Notes: generated from the letters alone by a model not told the origin. Positions 17,002-25,561 are shown, counted from the stretch's first letter. The stretch: 64,000 nt of DNA from Kaistella carnis (GCF_003860585.1 NZ_CP034159.1:3038001-3102000), one strand, 5' to 3'. Numbers and translations are program-made.

Positions 17002-18753
17002 ATGAATAATTCAATTTTTGGGGAATCAGGAATTCAAATTACGGTTTTTCTTATTTTACTGCCGGTTCTTGCCGGGCTGGTCATTGCTATTGTGAAGACC
17101 TACAGTACGTATAAAGATTTAAGGAACCGACGCAAACTCTTTGAATTCAATAAGAAATTAGAAAAGTTAACACCCGAAGAGATTCAGGCGTACGAGAAGA
17201 GAAAGAAGGAAGCAGAATATCAGATTCCCGCTAATGAATTGTCTGGCGGTAACCCGCCTTCTGATGAAAAGGGGATTATTCATAACATCAATGTTATTGA
17301 AGAACTTCGGTTTATTCCACACAAGAAAAGTTTTGTTCCTCAGAAATATATTTCCTCTGAATTAGCAAAATTGATTCTGTATTTTATCGGTTTTTCAATT
17401 TTCTGGTTGCTTTTCGGTACGACGGTTGGCGAATATCTCGGCATAAAATTCATCGCACCAGATGCGGATCACGTAAGTTGGCTAAGTTTCGGGCGGCTGC
17501 GTCCTGTGCATACCAATATGGTATTTTGGGGTTGGGCATCATTTGCGATGGTTGGGCTTTCTTACTATGTTATTCCACGGGTTAGCAATATTCAGATTCA
17601 CAGCCTAAAACTCGGCTGGTACACTTTAATTTTAATGAATGTTGCCGTTTTATCCGGTACCATCTGCTTAATGGCGGGAATTAATAATGCAGGCGGAGAA
17701 TATCGCGAATATATATGGCCCGTGATGGCGATTTTCGCGGCGGGTATTATTCTTTCCCTTTACAATTTTTTGGTTACAGTAGCAAAAAGGGTGACCAAAG
17801 AAATATACGTTTCAAACTGGTATATTATTGCAGCCATGATGTATGTGGTGGTGATTTTGGTGGTTGCTTATATTCCTTTCTGGCAAGACGGATTGGCCGA
17901 AACTATCATTCAGGGATATTATATGCACCAGGGTGTAGGAATGTGGTTCATGTTTCTAACCCTCGGTTTAATGTATTATTTTTTACCGCAACAACTGAAT
18001 AAACCGATTTACTCTTACAGTTTAGGAATACTTGCATTTTGGACTCAGATTATATTTTATACTTTAATTGGAAGTCACCACTTTATTTTCAGTGCAATTC
18101 CCTGGTGGATGCAAACGGTAGCTATCGTTGCGAGTGTAGGTATGGTAATTCCGGTAGTCGCGGGTACTGCTAACTTCTTACTCACTTTTAATGGCGCTTG
18201 GTATCAGGTGAAAAATTCCTACACACTTCCTTTCTATATCATCGGTATTATTTTTTACTTCACAGGTTCCATGCAGGGAACGGTAGAAGCATTTCGTTTT
18301 ACCAATTTGATCTGGCACTTTACCGATTTCACGGTGGCGCACTCGCACTTGACCATGTATGGAATCATCACTTTTATGCTATGGGGTTTTATTTATACCT
18401 TAATTCCGAGGATTACGGGAAAAGAACCTCCCAAGATTTCCGTAGGTATCCATTTCTGGCTGGCCTTGATTGGATTACTGTTCTACACCGTTTCATTAAT
18501 GATCGGTTCTACTGCGAAAGGATTGCTTTGGATGGACAATAAACCTTTTATTCAAAGTGTCGTTTTAATGGCTCCTTATTGGTTATGGCGCGCCATCGGT
18601 GGAACCATGATGTGGATTTCTCATATGGTTTTTGCGTATAATTTTTATAAAATGGTCAACAAAAAAACCGAAGTTATGATTCCGAGAACGCCCGCTGAAA
18701 TATTGGAAGCTAAAAGACAACTTAAGAACACTGAATACATCCCTACAAAATAA
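17002..18753 (+). CDS. ccoN: cbb3-type (C-family) heme-copper oxidase subunit I
   Basis: 583 residues, polytopic inner-membrane catalytic subunit reducing O2 to water. Ligands seen: H170 (RLRPVH, low-spin heme), H309, H359 and H360 (CuB), H447 (high-spin heme) and H449 (low-spin heme). Y353 is six residues before H359, the place of the cross-linked tyrosine of cbb3 oxidases, which NO reductases lack. The loop AHSHLTMYG is closer to NorB spelling (AHGHLAFYG), so an NO-reducing side role cannot be excluded. The N terminus is unusual: one extra helix (about 12-31) and an ~85-residue charged cytoplasmic linker precede the core. It is not fused to CcoO. Confidence 0.85.
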   Translation: MNNSIFGESGIQITVFLILLPVLAGLVIAIVKTYSTYKDLRNRRKLFEFNKKLEKLTPEEIQAYEKRKKEAEYQIPANELSGGNPPSDEKGIIHNINVIEELRFIPHKKSFVPQKYISSELAKLILYFIGFSIFWLLFGTTVGEYLGIKFIAPDADHVSWLSFGRLRPVHTNMVFWGWASFAMVGLSYYVIPRVSNIQIHSLKLGWYTLILMNVAVLSGTICLMAGINNAGGEYREYIWPVMAIFAAGIILSLYNFLVTVAKRVTKEIYVSNWYIIAAMMYVVVILVVAYIPFWQDGLAETIIQGYYMHQGVGMWFMFLTLGLMYYFLPQQLNKPIYSYSLGILAFWTQIIFYTLIGSHHFIFSAIPWWMQTVAIVASVGMVIPVVAGTANFLLTFNGAWYQVKNSYTLPFYIIGIIFYFTGSMQGTVEAFRFTNLIWHFTDFTVAHSHLTMYGIITFMLWGFIYTLIPRITGKEPPKISVGIHFWLALIGLLFYTVSLMIGSTAKGLLWMDNKPFIQSVVLMAPYWLWRAIGGTMMWISHMVFAYNFYKMVNKKTEVMIPRTPAEILEAKRQLKNTEYIPTK

Positions 18754-18761
18754 CTGGAATA

Positions 18762-19754
18762 ATGGAATTTTTAAATAATCATAAAACTTTGTTTTGGTCA
18801 GCCCTAATTTTATTTCTGTTTCTTACCTTACAGATTGCGATTTTGCCTGCTTTTACCAACCAGCAAATTTATAAGCCACTTCCTGATGCCAAACCTTTAA
18901 CCAAAGATGAACTTGCGGGGAAAGCCATCTACATAGAAAATGGATGCATTGCCTGTCATACGCAACAGGTTCGCGAAGTTGAAATGGATAAGGTTTTTGG
19001 GGCCAGACCGAGTATTCCTGCAGATTATGCGGGTAATCACCGAACAGATGTCTGGAGAAATACGGCCAATTTATTGGGCTCTGAAAGAACAGGACCGGAT
19101 TTAACGACCATTGGTGAAAGACAACCGAGCAGCGACTGGCAATTGCTACATTTATATCAGCCAAGAGCTGTCGTAAAAGAATCCATCATGCCTTCGTTTT
19201 CTTTCCTTTTTGAAGAGAAAGATTACATTTCAAAAGGAGATATTGAAGTGAAAGTTCCGGAAGAGTTTCTGAGACATAAATTTAAAAAGATCGTCGCTAC
19301 GAAAAAGGCACTTCAGCTTGTTGCATATCTACAAAGTTTAAAACAAACCAAATTACCGGAAGGTGTAAAACCTCAGGAATTCCTTTATAAAAAAGAAGTC
19401 AAGAAAACCGCTGCAGGAGGCGCTGCAGATGCACTACCGGATGGAGGCGAATTATATACTGCTAACTGTGCAAGTTGTCACCAGGCGTCCGGAGAGGGAT
19501 TGCCCGGAGCTTTCCCACCGCTGAAAGGAAGTCCTATTGTTGGTGGTGATGATATTACGGTCTATGCAACCATCATTATGAAAGGGTATACCGGAAGACC
19601 GGGCTACGGACCAATGCCGGCCGTGGGTACCAACGCTAACTTTACGCCCGAAATGGTGACTGCCATTATGAATCATGAGAGATCGTCTTGGGGTAATAAC
19701 GCGAAACCGGTCACTCTGGAACAGGTAAAAGCTGTAATGGATCAACTGAAGTAA
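18762..19754 (+). CDS. ccoO: CcoO-like monoheme cytochrome c fused to a second cytochrome c domain
   Basis: 330 residues. An N-terminal membrane anchor (about 10-30) is followed by a CcoO-type domain with heme motif C62-I-A-C65-H66 and likely axial Met M143 (SIMPSFSF). A linker then leads to a class I cytochrome c domain with C236-A-S-C239-H240 and M285 (GPMPAVG). Canonical cbb3 oxidases use CcoO plus a separate diheme CcoP. Here a single extra heme domain is fused to CcoO, so the complex would carry two c-type hemes instead of three. It follows the ccoN-like gene after 8 bp and should pass electrons to it. Confidence 0.85.
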   Translation: MEFLNNHKTLFWSALILFLFLTLQIAILPAFTNQQIYKPLPDAKPLTKDELAGKAIYIENGCIACHTQQVREVEMDKVFGARPSIPADYAGNHRTDVWRNTANLLGSERTGPDLTTIGERQPSSDWQLLHLYQPRAVVKESIMPSFSFLFEEKDYISKGDIEVKVPEEFLRHKFKKIVATKKALQLVAYLQSLKQTKLPEGVKPQEFLYKKEVKKTAAGGAADALPDGGELYTANCASCHQASGEGLPGAFPPLKGSPIVGGDDITVYATIIMKGYTGRPGYGPMPAVGTNANFTPEMVTAIMNHERSSWGNNAKPVTLEQVKAVMDQLK

Positions 19755-19792
19755 ATGATTTTCAATATTAATGACCACCTTAAATAAAACCT

Positions 19793-20053
19793 ATGAAACA
19801 TATTAGAAACACCGCAGTGATCTTTTTTTTACTGGTAATCAACTTTGCTTTTGCGTGCGAGGCTTGTAAATTACAGCAGCCCGCCGTGACAAGAGACTTT
19901 ACGCATGGAGTAGGACCGCGGGGCGATTTCGATTGGATCATCGTGGCTGTTATTGCGGTATTAACGGTATTTACTTTTGTTTATTCGTTAAAATATTTAG
20001 TGAAACCGGGAGAAAAAGACCAGGATCATATCAAGAACTCTATTTTAAATTAA
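19793..20053 (+). CDS. Small CxxC membrane protein of oxidase operon
   Basis: 86 residues: signal peptide or first helix (about 5-21), then CEACK (C22, C25), a ~20-residue polar stretch and a transmembrane helix (about 46-68). The CxxC lies just outside the membrane and could bind copper or take part in thiol exchange; there is no following His, so it is not a heme c site. It lies 38 bp after the CcoO fusion gene. Role as an assembly factor or small subunit is inferred from position only. Confidence 0.7.
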   Translation: MKHIRNTAVIFFLLVINFAFACEACKLQQPAVTRDFTHGVGPRGDFDWIIVAVIAVLTVFTFVYSLKYLVKPGEKDQDHIKNSILN

Positions 20054-20073
20054 TCCAGTAAAAAAGTAAAAAG

Positions 20074-20487
20074 ATGACCAAAGATAGAAGTTCCGTCTTC
20101 CTTTTTATAGACGATGAAACCATACCACTTGCAGAGTTGGAAACTCCGATCGTTTTTGATTTTGATACGTCAAAATTACCGGATGGAGAACATGTACTGA
20201 AAATTGTAAGTAAATCTCCCACAGGAAGAGAAGGGATTCGGAAGATAAGATTTATTGTGAAAAATGGACCTTCCGTAAGTGTAGAAGGCTTGAAAGACGA
20301 TGATATTGTAGATGGAGTTTTGCCTTTGATGATCAATGCTTATGACAAAGGAAACCAAAAAAGTTTCGTTATAGAAGGCAGTGAAACACCCCAAACTGTT
20401 CCTGTATGGATGTGGATTATTATGATTTTAATCGCAGGTTGGGGAGCCTATTATTTGATCACGTATTTCAGCGGACTTCCTTATTAA
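20074..20487 (+). CDS. Tail-anchored beta-domain protein of oxidase operon
   Basis: 137 residues. The first ~105 form a beta-rich, Ig-like domain (FDTSKLPDGEHVLKIVSKSP) with no heme motif. A C-terminal transmembrane helix (about 110-130) anchors it. There is no N-terminal signal peptide, so topology is unclear. It begins 20 bp after the CxxC gene and ends the operon before a strong terminator. It may be an accessory subunit, but the family is not one I can name. Confidence 0.65.
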   Translation: MTKDRSSVFLFIDDETIPLAELETPIVFDFDTSKLPDGEHVLKIVSKSPTGREGIRKIRFIVKNGPSVSVEGLKDDDIVDGVLPLMINAYDKGNQKSFVIEGSETPQTVPVWMWIIMILIAGWGAYYLITYFSGLPY

Positions 20488-20578
20488 AAAATAGATTCTT
20501 TACAAGCCGTTATTCCACAAAGAAAATCATACTCTCAAAAGAAAATGAGGAAATTTAAAAAGAAAGATATATAATACA

Positions 20579-20609
20579 AAAACGGTTTCAATATAATTGA
20601 AACCGTTTC
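20579..20609. terminator. Bidirectional terminator after oxidase operon
   Basis: A 14-bp perfect stem (AAAACGGTTTCAAT type) around a 3-base loop, with A-rich sequence before and T-rich sequence after. It sits between the oxidase operon and the convergent 98-residue ORF and can serve both. Confidence 0.8.
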
Positions 20610-20628
20610 TCATCTTAGCGGATTTTTT

Positions 20629-20925
20629 TTATGCTAAAAACTCTATTTCTTTATCTTTAAAATCTGAGTTTTCAACCAAAGACTGCATTGTTTTCATAAT
20701 TTTCTTACGAAGTTTTGCCATCTTTCTGATGTTTTTGTCTTCACTGTAATCAAAAATATTGTCCTCGAAGGAAAAAGTATCTCCTTTTTTAAATTCGATT
20801 TTATTTTCCTTAAATTCTTTCAACAGCATTAAATTGGTCATTGTTTCGAGCAAATTATATTCTGTTTTTGCCAGTTCTTTCAATGATTTTAAGACTTGTT
20901 TTTTATATTTCTTTTTAGTTTTCAT
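20629..20925 (-). CDS. Small charged hypothetical protein
   Basis: 98 residues, extremely rich in Lys and Glu, predicted almost wholly helical apart from a short middle segment (KGDTFSFEDNIFDYS). No signal peptide, membrane helix or known motif. It has a clear coding look (good start, terminator beyond its stop) and no overlapping competitor. Function unknown. Confidence 0.6.
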   Translation of the reverse strand: MKTKKKYKKQVLKSLKELAKTEYNLLETMTNLMLLKEFKENKIEFKKGDTFSFEDNIFDYSEDKNIRKMAKLRKKIMKTMQSLVENSDFKDKEIEFLA

Positions 20926-21023
20926 ACAAATATTCTTTTAAACTTAGTTTTGCAAGATAAGATTTTAAAATAAATTTTTCAAGACAATTTTGAAAGATTT
21001 CGGCATCACAGTTCACAAATTCA

Positions 21024-21031
21024 TATCTTTG
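21024..21031 (+). promoter_or_regulatory. -7 promoter element of ECF sigma gene
   Basis: TATCTTTG matches TAnnTTTG. It ends only 8 bp before the ATG at 21040, so the transcript would start within a few bases of the start codon and be leaderless or nearly so. Confidence 0.6.
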
Positions 21032-21039
21032 TTTCAGTC

Positions 21040-21597
21040 ATGAAAAATACAGATCTTTTATCCCTGATTGGTTTTGCGAAAAATAAAAATCAAAAAGCCC
21101 AAACGCAGCTCATTAATTTATTTTGGGTCGATGTTTTTAGCTTTGTTATGAAAAAAGTGCAGGACGAGCATATTGCGGATGAACTTACGGTTTCTATATT
21201 TTCAAAAGTGTTGTTGAAGTTGGATTTGTATGATCCTAATTTTCAGTTTAAAACCTGGATCCTCACCATTGCCCAAAATTCCATCATCGATTATTGGCGG
21301 AAAAAATCCCGGGAAAACGAAGATTCTACCGATAATTTTGATGGCTTTAAAAACCATTTGGCGCTTTCTCCTGAAGAACTTTTAATTTCAGAAGAAGATC
21401 AAAAACAAATTTTATCCATTATTGAAAGTTTAGATTCTAATTATAAAGACATTATTCAGTTGCGCTTTTTTGAAGAGAAAAGTATTAAGGAAATCGCCGA
21501 AGAGTTAAATTTAACGGTGGCCAACACGAAAGTTAGGATTATGCGGGCGAAAAAATTGCTGGCCGAATTACTGAAGAATAATGAGTTTGAAGATTGA
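21040..21597 (+). CDS. RNA polymerase sigma-70 factor, ECF group
   Basis: 185 residues. Region 2 (about 20-90, including DELTVSIFSKVLLKL and TWILTIAQNSIIDYWRK) contacts RNA polymerase and the -10 element. Region 4 (about 125-180, ending IKEIAEELNLTVANTKVRIMRAKKLL) is the helix-turn-helix for the -35 element. No anti-sigma gene is adjacent, which is unusual for an ECF factor; downstream is lipA. Regulon unknown. Confidence 0.9.
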   Translation: MKNTDLLSLIGFAKNKNQKAQTQLINLFWVDVFSFVMKKVQDEHIADELTVSIFSKVLLKLDLYDPNFQFKTWILTIAQNSIIDYWRKKSRENEDSTDNFDGFKNHLALSPEELLISEEDQKQILSIIESLDSNYKDIIQLRFFEEKSIKEIAEELNLTVANTKVRIMRAKKLLAELLKNNEFED

Positions 21598-21708
21598 TTT
21601 CATTCTTTTTTGCGGAATTGTAATGTACCAACCATAACATTATTCCACACACTTTTAGATTCGCGATTATTCCTGGGCTTTCATAAAATGTATTCCAAAC
21701 CTTATTCG

Positions 21709-21716
21709 TAAATTTG
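21709..21716 (+). promoter_or_regulatory. -7 promoter element of lipA
   Basis: TAAATTTG matches TAnnTTTG and lies 16 bp before the lipA start codon, giving a very short leader. Confidence 0.55.
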
Positions 21717-21732
21717 CTATTTATATTTAAAA

Positions 21733-22599
21733 ATGAACGAAACTCTTACAGATACTACGACTCAAAAACCAAAATGGATTCGCGTAAAACTTCCGACCGG
21801 AAAAAATTACCGTGAACTCCGTACTTTGGTAGATAAATATAAACTCAACACCATTTGCCAAAGTGGAAGTTGTCCAAATATGGGCGAATGTTGGGGAGAA
21901 GGAACTGCAACTTTTATGATTTTGGGAAACATATGTACCCGAAGCTGTGGATTTTGTGGAGTAAAAACAGGGAAACCTTTAGATGTGAACTGGGACGAGC
22001 CGGAAAAAGTAGCGCGGTCAATTAAGCTGATGAAAATCAAGCATGCCGTTTTAACTTCGGTAGACCGTGATGATTTGAAGGATATGGGTTCTATTCTTTG
22101 GGCAGAAACAGTGAATGCCGTTCGTCGTATTTCGCCCGGAACAACAATGGAAACTTTAATTCCGGATTTTCAGGGAATTACAAAACACATCGACCGTTTA
22201 ATAGAAGTTCATCCGGAAGTGATTTCTCACAATATGGAAACCGTTAAAAGATTAACGAGAGAAGTTCGGATTCAGGCTAAATACGAACGTAGTTTAGAAG
22301 TTTTATCTTATTTAAAAGAAGCGGGACAAAAAAGAACCAAAACGGGTTTAATGCTTGGTTTAGGTGAAGAAAATGCGGAGGTTTTTCAAACGATTGAAGA
22401 CATCAGAAATGCAAACGTTGATGTAATCACAATTGGACAATATCTACAGCCAACAAAGAAACATTTACCTGTAAAGAAATTTGTTACGCCCGAAGAGTTC
22501 AATGAATTCGGGGATTTCGCCAGAAGTTTAGGTTTCCGTCATGTAGAAAGTTCGCCGTTGGTCAGAAGTTCTTACCACGCTGAAAAACATATTCATTAA
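21733..22599 (+). CDS. lipA: Lipoyl synthase
   Basis: 288 residues, a radical SAM enzyme inserting two sulfurs into octanoylated carrier domains to make lipoyl cofactors for pyruvate and 2-oxoglutarate dehydrogenases and the glycine cleavage system. The auxiliary cluster cysteines are C42, C47 and C53 (C-x4-C-x5-C). The radical SAM cluster cysteines are C68, C72 and C75 (CTRSCGFC). The C-terminal RSSYHAEK provides the conserved serine ligand. Length and motifs are complete. Followed by its own terminator. Confidence 0.97.
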   Translation: MNETLTDTTTQKPKWIRVKLPTGKNYRELRTLVDKYKLNTICQSGSCPNMGECWGEGTATFMILGNICTRSCGFCGVKTGKPLDVNWDEPEKVARSIKLMKIKHAVLTSVDRDDLKDMGSILWAETVNAVRRISPGTTMETLIPDFQGITKHIDRLIEVHPEVISHNMETVKRLTREVRIQAKYERSLEVLSYLKEAGQKRTKTGLMLGLGEENAEVFQTIEDIRNANVDVITIGQYLQPTKKHLPVKKFVTPEEFNEFGDFARSLGFRHVESSPLVRSSYHAEKHIH

Positions 22600-22623
22600 A
22601 ATTTACCCTTCAAAATATTTATA

Positions 22624-22650
22624 AACGCAGCGATAACATTGCGTTTTTTT
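22624..22650 (+). terminator. Intrinsic terminator after lipA
   Basis: AACGCA / TGCGTT stem with a 10-base loop followed by seven or more T, 25 bp after the lipA stop codon. Confidence 0.75.
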
Positions 22651-22696
22651 ATTTCGGTAAAGTATATTTCTTATCTTTAAAAATTAAACTTTAATT

Positions 22697-23533
22697 ATGA
22701 AAATCCTTAAAATATTAACCGTTTCATTCTCCTTGTTTTTTGCTTTCTCTTGTCAGGAAAAGAACACAGATGATATTACCAATTTAAATTCTGTAAAATC
22801 AACCACAGGCGAATTGACGACTGAAGAGGTAAGTTATGATATTGACGGAAAAACGCACAAATCTTTTGTTGCGTACAAAGGTGATGCAGATCAGGTAAAA
22901 CCTGTAGTAATGGTTTTACCAGAATGGTGGGGCGTGACTGATTACACAAAAAACAGAGCCAGGCAACTTGCAGAATTAGGATATTTCGCAATGATCGTTG
23001 ATTATTATGGGGAAGGAAAAACGGTGGATAATCCTGAGGAAGCTGCGAGTTTATCAGGGGAATTTTATAAAGTTCCGATTAATGCAAGATTGAAGTTCGA
23101 CAAGGCAAAGGCACAACTGCTGAAATTTGATAATGCAGATTATAACAAAATTGCGGTCATTGGTTATTGTTTTGGTGGTGCTCAGGCTTTGAATATGGCC
23201 AGATTAGAAGATGATTTGAAAGGAGTCGTTTCTTTCCACGGGAATTTAATGACGGGAATAAAACCGAAAAATAATGAGGTTAAAATTTTAGTCTGTAATG
23301 GTCAGGCAGATACCTTCGTTCCGGCCGAAGAAATTGCTGCGTTCAAAAAACAAATGGATTCTGCTAAGATCGATTACAAATTCATTGATTATCCAAATGC
23401 CCTTCACTCATTTACCAATCCCGAAGCCACAGCAATTGGAGAAAAGTATAACATAAAAGTCGCTTACAATAAAGAAGCCGATGAGAAATCCTGGAATGAT
23501 ATGAAGACTTTTTTAACTGAAATTTTCAAATAG
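22697..23533 (+). CDS. Dienelactone hydrolase family lipoprotein
   Basis: 278 residues. The signal peptide ends in a lipobox (FAFSCQEK), so it is a predicted lipoprotein exposed outside the cytoplasm. The alpha/beta-hydrolase core carries the cysteine nucleophile in IGYCFGG, the acid in GQADTFVP and His in NALHSF, the Cys-Asp-His triad of dienelactone hydrolases. Most such enzymes are cytoplasmic; export is common for Bacteroidota relatives. The substrate is unknown. A TATCTTTA element precedes the gene and a bidirectional terminator follows. Confidence 0.88.
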   Translation: MKILKILTVSFSLFFAFSCQEKNTDDITNLNSVKSTTGELTTEEVSYDIDGKTHKSFVAYKGDADQVKPVVMVLPEWWGVTDYTKNRARQLAELGYFAMIVDYYGEGKTVDNPEEAASLSGEFYKVPINARLKFDKAKAQLLKFDNADYNKIAVIGYCFGGAQALNMARLEDDLKGVVSFHGNLMTGIKPKNNEVKILVCNGQADTFVPAEEIAAFKKQMDSAKIDYKFIDYPNALHSFTNPEATAIGEKYNIKVAYNKEADEKSWNDMKTFLTEIFK

Positions 23534-23538
23534 AAACG

Positions 23539-23571
23539 AAAATTCCCTATCAAAATTGATAGGGAATTTTT
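23539..23571. terminator. Bidirectional terminator between dienelactone hydrolase and dps
   Basis: AATTCCCTATCAA / TTGATAGGGAATT, a 13-bp perfect stem with a 2-base loop, flanked by A and T tracts. It serves both converging genes. Confidence 0.85.
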
Positions 23572-23592
23572 ATTTTAGTTAAAAAATATAGA

Positions 23593-24069
23593 TTATGGTT
23601 TGAGATATTTTCTCAGTTTCCAAGCCATTTTCTCGTGCTCTTGCATCAGTCCGTTTAGGAAATCTGCGGTTCCTGCATCTTTATGATCTTCTTCCACTTT
23701 ATCTAAATTCTCACGAAGTGATTTCACGATACTTTCGTGATCAGAAACAAGTTCTTTTAGCATACCTTGCGTATCTGGCACTTTTCCTGGCGTTTCTTTC
23801 AGTTGAGATTCCTGTGCAAATTCGGAGGTTGTTCCGATTGCTGTTCCGCCTAAGGTCGCAATTCTTTCAGCAACTTCATCAGCAGCTTCTGCTACTGCAT
23901 TATATTGATCTTCAAATAACAGATGCAATTCCATAAAGTTATCTCCTGATAAATTCCAGTGAAATTTTCTCAATTTAATGTAAAGAATATTTCCATCAGC
24001 CAAAACTGAATTTAAAATTTTGTGTACTGCAGTTAAGTTTTTCTGTGTTATTCCTAAGTCTGGTTTCAT
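23593..24069 (-). CDS. dps: Dps-family ferritin-like DNA-protection protein
   Basis: 158 residues. The inter-subunit ferroxidase site is visible: His in KFHWNLSG and the acidic residues in LLFEDQYNAVAEAADEVAER. Dps dodecamers oxidise and store iron with hydrogen peroxide and protect DNA in stationary phase. The gene is downstream of a PPOX-family stress protein with a 26-bp gap, so the two are likely one operon for oxidative or general stress. Confidence 0.92.
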   Translation of the reverse strand: MKPDLGITQKNLTAVHKILNSVLADGNILYIKLRKFHWNLSGDNFMELHLLFEDQYNAVAEAADEVAERIATLGGTAIGTTSEFAQESQLKETPGKVPDTQGMLKELVSDHESIVKSLRENLDKVEEDHKDAGTADFLNGLMQEHEKMAWKLRKYLKP

Positions 24070-24095
24070 ATTTTAAATTTTTTAATGTGTTAATA

Positions 24096-24602
24096 TTATA
24101 CGTGTAAATTACCTTCTCTCCCGTCATCGTTGTCAGATTTCTGTCCTGTAATCGCTGCTGTTGCAAAATGAAGCATAGAAACGAACTTTCCGACTTTTGG
24201 CTCCCAATAATAAGTTTCCTCCGGAGTTACTCTGATCACTGAAACATTTGGATCCTCTTTACCATCAAACCACGCATTTGCCATTGGAGTCCATTTTTCT
24301 TCAATGGTACTTTTGTCTTTATATATAAATGCTTTCCCTAAAATCGAAAGATATTCAGAATTACCGTTGTTCATAAAATAAAGTTGAACGCGGTTATCTT
24401 CTTTAATTTCAAAATTTTTGTGACTTTGCTCGCTGCTCAAAAACCAAAGATTTCCTTCTTCATCGGTCTCTTTCAGGCTCATCGGTCTCGAAGCGTTTGG
24501 AATGGTATATAAATCTGTACAGAACATACAGATTCTTGCGCTTTCAGATAGTTTCTTTAAAGTTTCTATGGCTTCTTTTTGACTTAAATTCTCGGTTGAC
24601 AT
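24096..24602 (-). CDS. Pyridoxamine 5'-phosphate oxidase-like general stress protein
   Basis: 168 residues with the split-barrel flavin-binding fold of the PPOX superfamily, closest in layout to bacterial general stress protein 26. Recognisable parts are ICMFCTDLYTIPNASRPMS, the LWFLSSEQSHKNFEI strand and the EETYYWEP C-terminal segment. It probably binds FMN, F420 or heme; the substrate is unknown. It precedes dps on the same strand. Confidence 0.85.
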   Translation of the reverse strand: MSTENLSQKEAIETLKKLSESARICMFCTDLYTIPNASRPMSLKETDEEGNLWFLSSEQSHKNFEIKEDNRVQLYFMNNGNSEYLSILGKAFIYKDKSTIEEKWTPMANAWFDGKEDPNVSVIRVTPEETYYWEPKVGKFVSMLHFATAAITGQKSDNDDGREGNLHV

Positions 24603-24862
24603 AAATTTGAATTTTTTTAATGTTAAGAAATGATTCCCCAGAGTTGACGGAATCGAATTTCATTGGTGTTAAATAGATTCAAAAAGCAAACCATTATTCG
24701 TTAAAACAAATTTTAAATTGTTAAATTTTTCTTAAATCACATTAATTCGTAATTTTTATGGCAATTTATTGTGGATTTAAAACTGCGGCTTAGTTTTTGA
24801 TTTTGGACATCTAGAAATATTCATTACCACATTATTTCAAATGTGATCAAAAAATATAAATC

Positions 24863-25405
24863 ATGACTAATTTAAAAAAAATAGCAATTCCCGTGGCAGT
24901 CGGTATTTTCGGACTTGCCTTGTTAAGTTCTTGTTCCGTTGGACTTCCGAAAGGAGCATCAGCAGTTCAAAACTTTAATTCTCAAAAGTTTCTGGGTAAA
25001 TGGTACGAAATCGCACGCTTCGATTACCGGTTTGAGAAAAACATGAACAACGTCACCGCCACTTATTCCAAGAAAGACAACGGAAATATCAAGGTGGATA
25101 ACAAAGGTTACGATTATGTAAAAAATAAATGGAAAGAAAGTATCGGTGAAGCCAAATTCGTAAAAAATGAAAATATTGGCGAATTAAAAGTCTCTTTTTT
25201 CAAACCGATTTGGGCAGGTTACAACGTTATCGATATTGATGAGGATTATAAATATGCTTTAATTGCAGGTAATAATCTGGACTATCTCTGGATTCTTTCC
25301 CGTGAGAAAACCATTCCTGCAGAATACAAACAACGGTTTTTGTCAAAAGCAAAAAGTATCGGTTACAACACCGATCAATTGATTTGGGTGGAGCACGATA
25401 AATAA
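24863..25405 (+). CDS. Lipocalin-family lipoprotein (Blc-like)
   Basis: 180 residues with a lipobox signal (LLSSCS) and the bacterial lipocalin hallmark FLGKWYEIARFDYRFEKN (GxW motif). Later strands KPIWAGYNVIDIDEDY and YLWILSRE also fit Blc, an outer-membrane lipoprotein that binds lysophospholipids or fatty acids and is induced by envelope stress. The length is normal. A repeat block and a strong hairpin follow. Confidence 0.9.
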   Translation: MTNLKKIAIPVAVGIFGLALLSSCSVGLPKGASAVQNFNSQKFLGKWYEIARFDYRFEKNMNNVTATYSKKDNGNIKVDNKGYDYVKNKWKESIGEAKFVKNENIGELKVSFFKPIWAGYNVIDIDEDYKYALIAGNNLDYLWILSREKTIPAEYKQRFLSKAKSIGYNTDQLIWVEHDK

Positions 25406-25418
25406 GATTTAAATTTAT

Positions 25419-25510
25419 TGGGCAGACATTTCCGCCTTCCGCTCCCGCTTTTTTGTTGCACTTCGTTCCACAAAAAGAGCTTCACTCAAGTCGGGCTGCA
25501 AATCCCGCTT
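25419..25510. repeat. Dispersed intergenic repeat, copy B
   Basis: A GC-rich block matching copy A at 5577-5700 over most of its length (TTTCCGCC, TCCCGCTTTTTTG, CACAAAAAGAGCTTC, AAGTCGGGCTGCAAA). It is intergenic, between the lipocalin and cinA. The long in-frame 5' extension of the cinA ORF runs through this repeat and is not coding. Confidence 0.65.
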
Positions 25511-25516
25511 GTTTAC

Positions 25517-25561
25517 AAATACTGAATTTTATTTCACTTTCCGGAATAAAATTCAGTATTT
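25517..25561 (+). terminator. Strong hairpin/terminator between lipocalin and cinA
   Basis: A perfect 17-bp inverted repeat (AAATACTGAATTTTATT and its complement) with an 11-base loop, followed by T-rich sequence. It probably ends lipocalin transcription and lies 20 bp before the cinA start codon. Confidence 0.75.

Noticed and set aside
17002..18753. Nitric oxide reductase NorB
   Set aside because: The NorB glutamates after the first CuB His are missing and the cbb3-type tyrosine before the His pair is present. The adjacent CcoO-type cytochrome also supports an oxidase.
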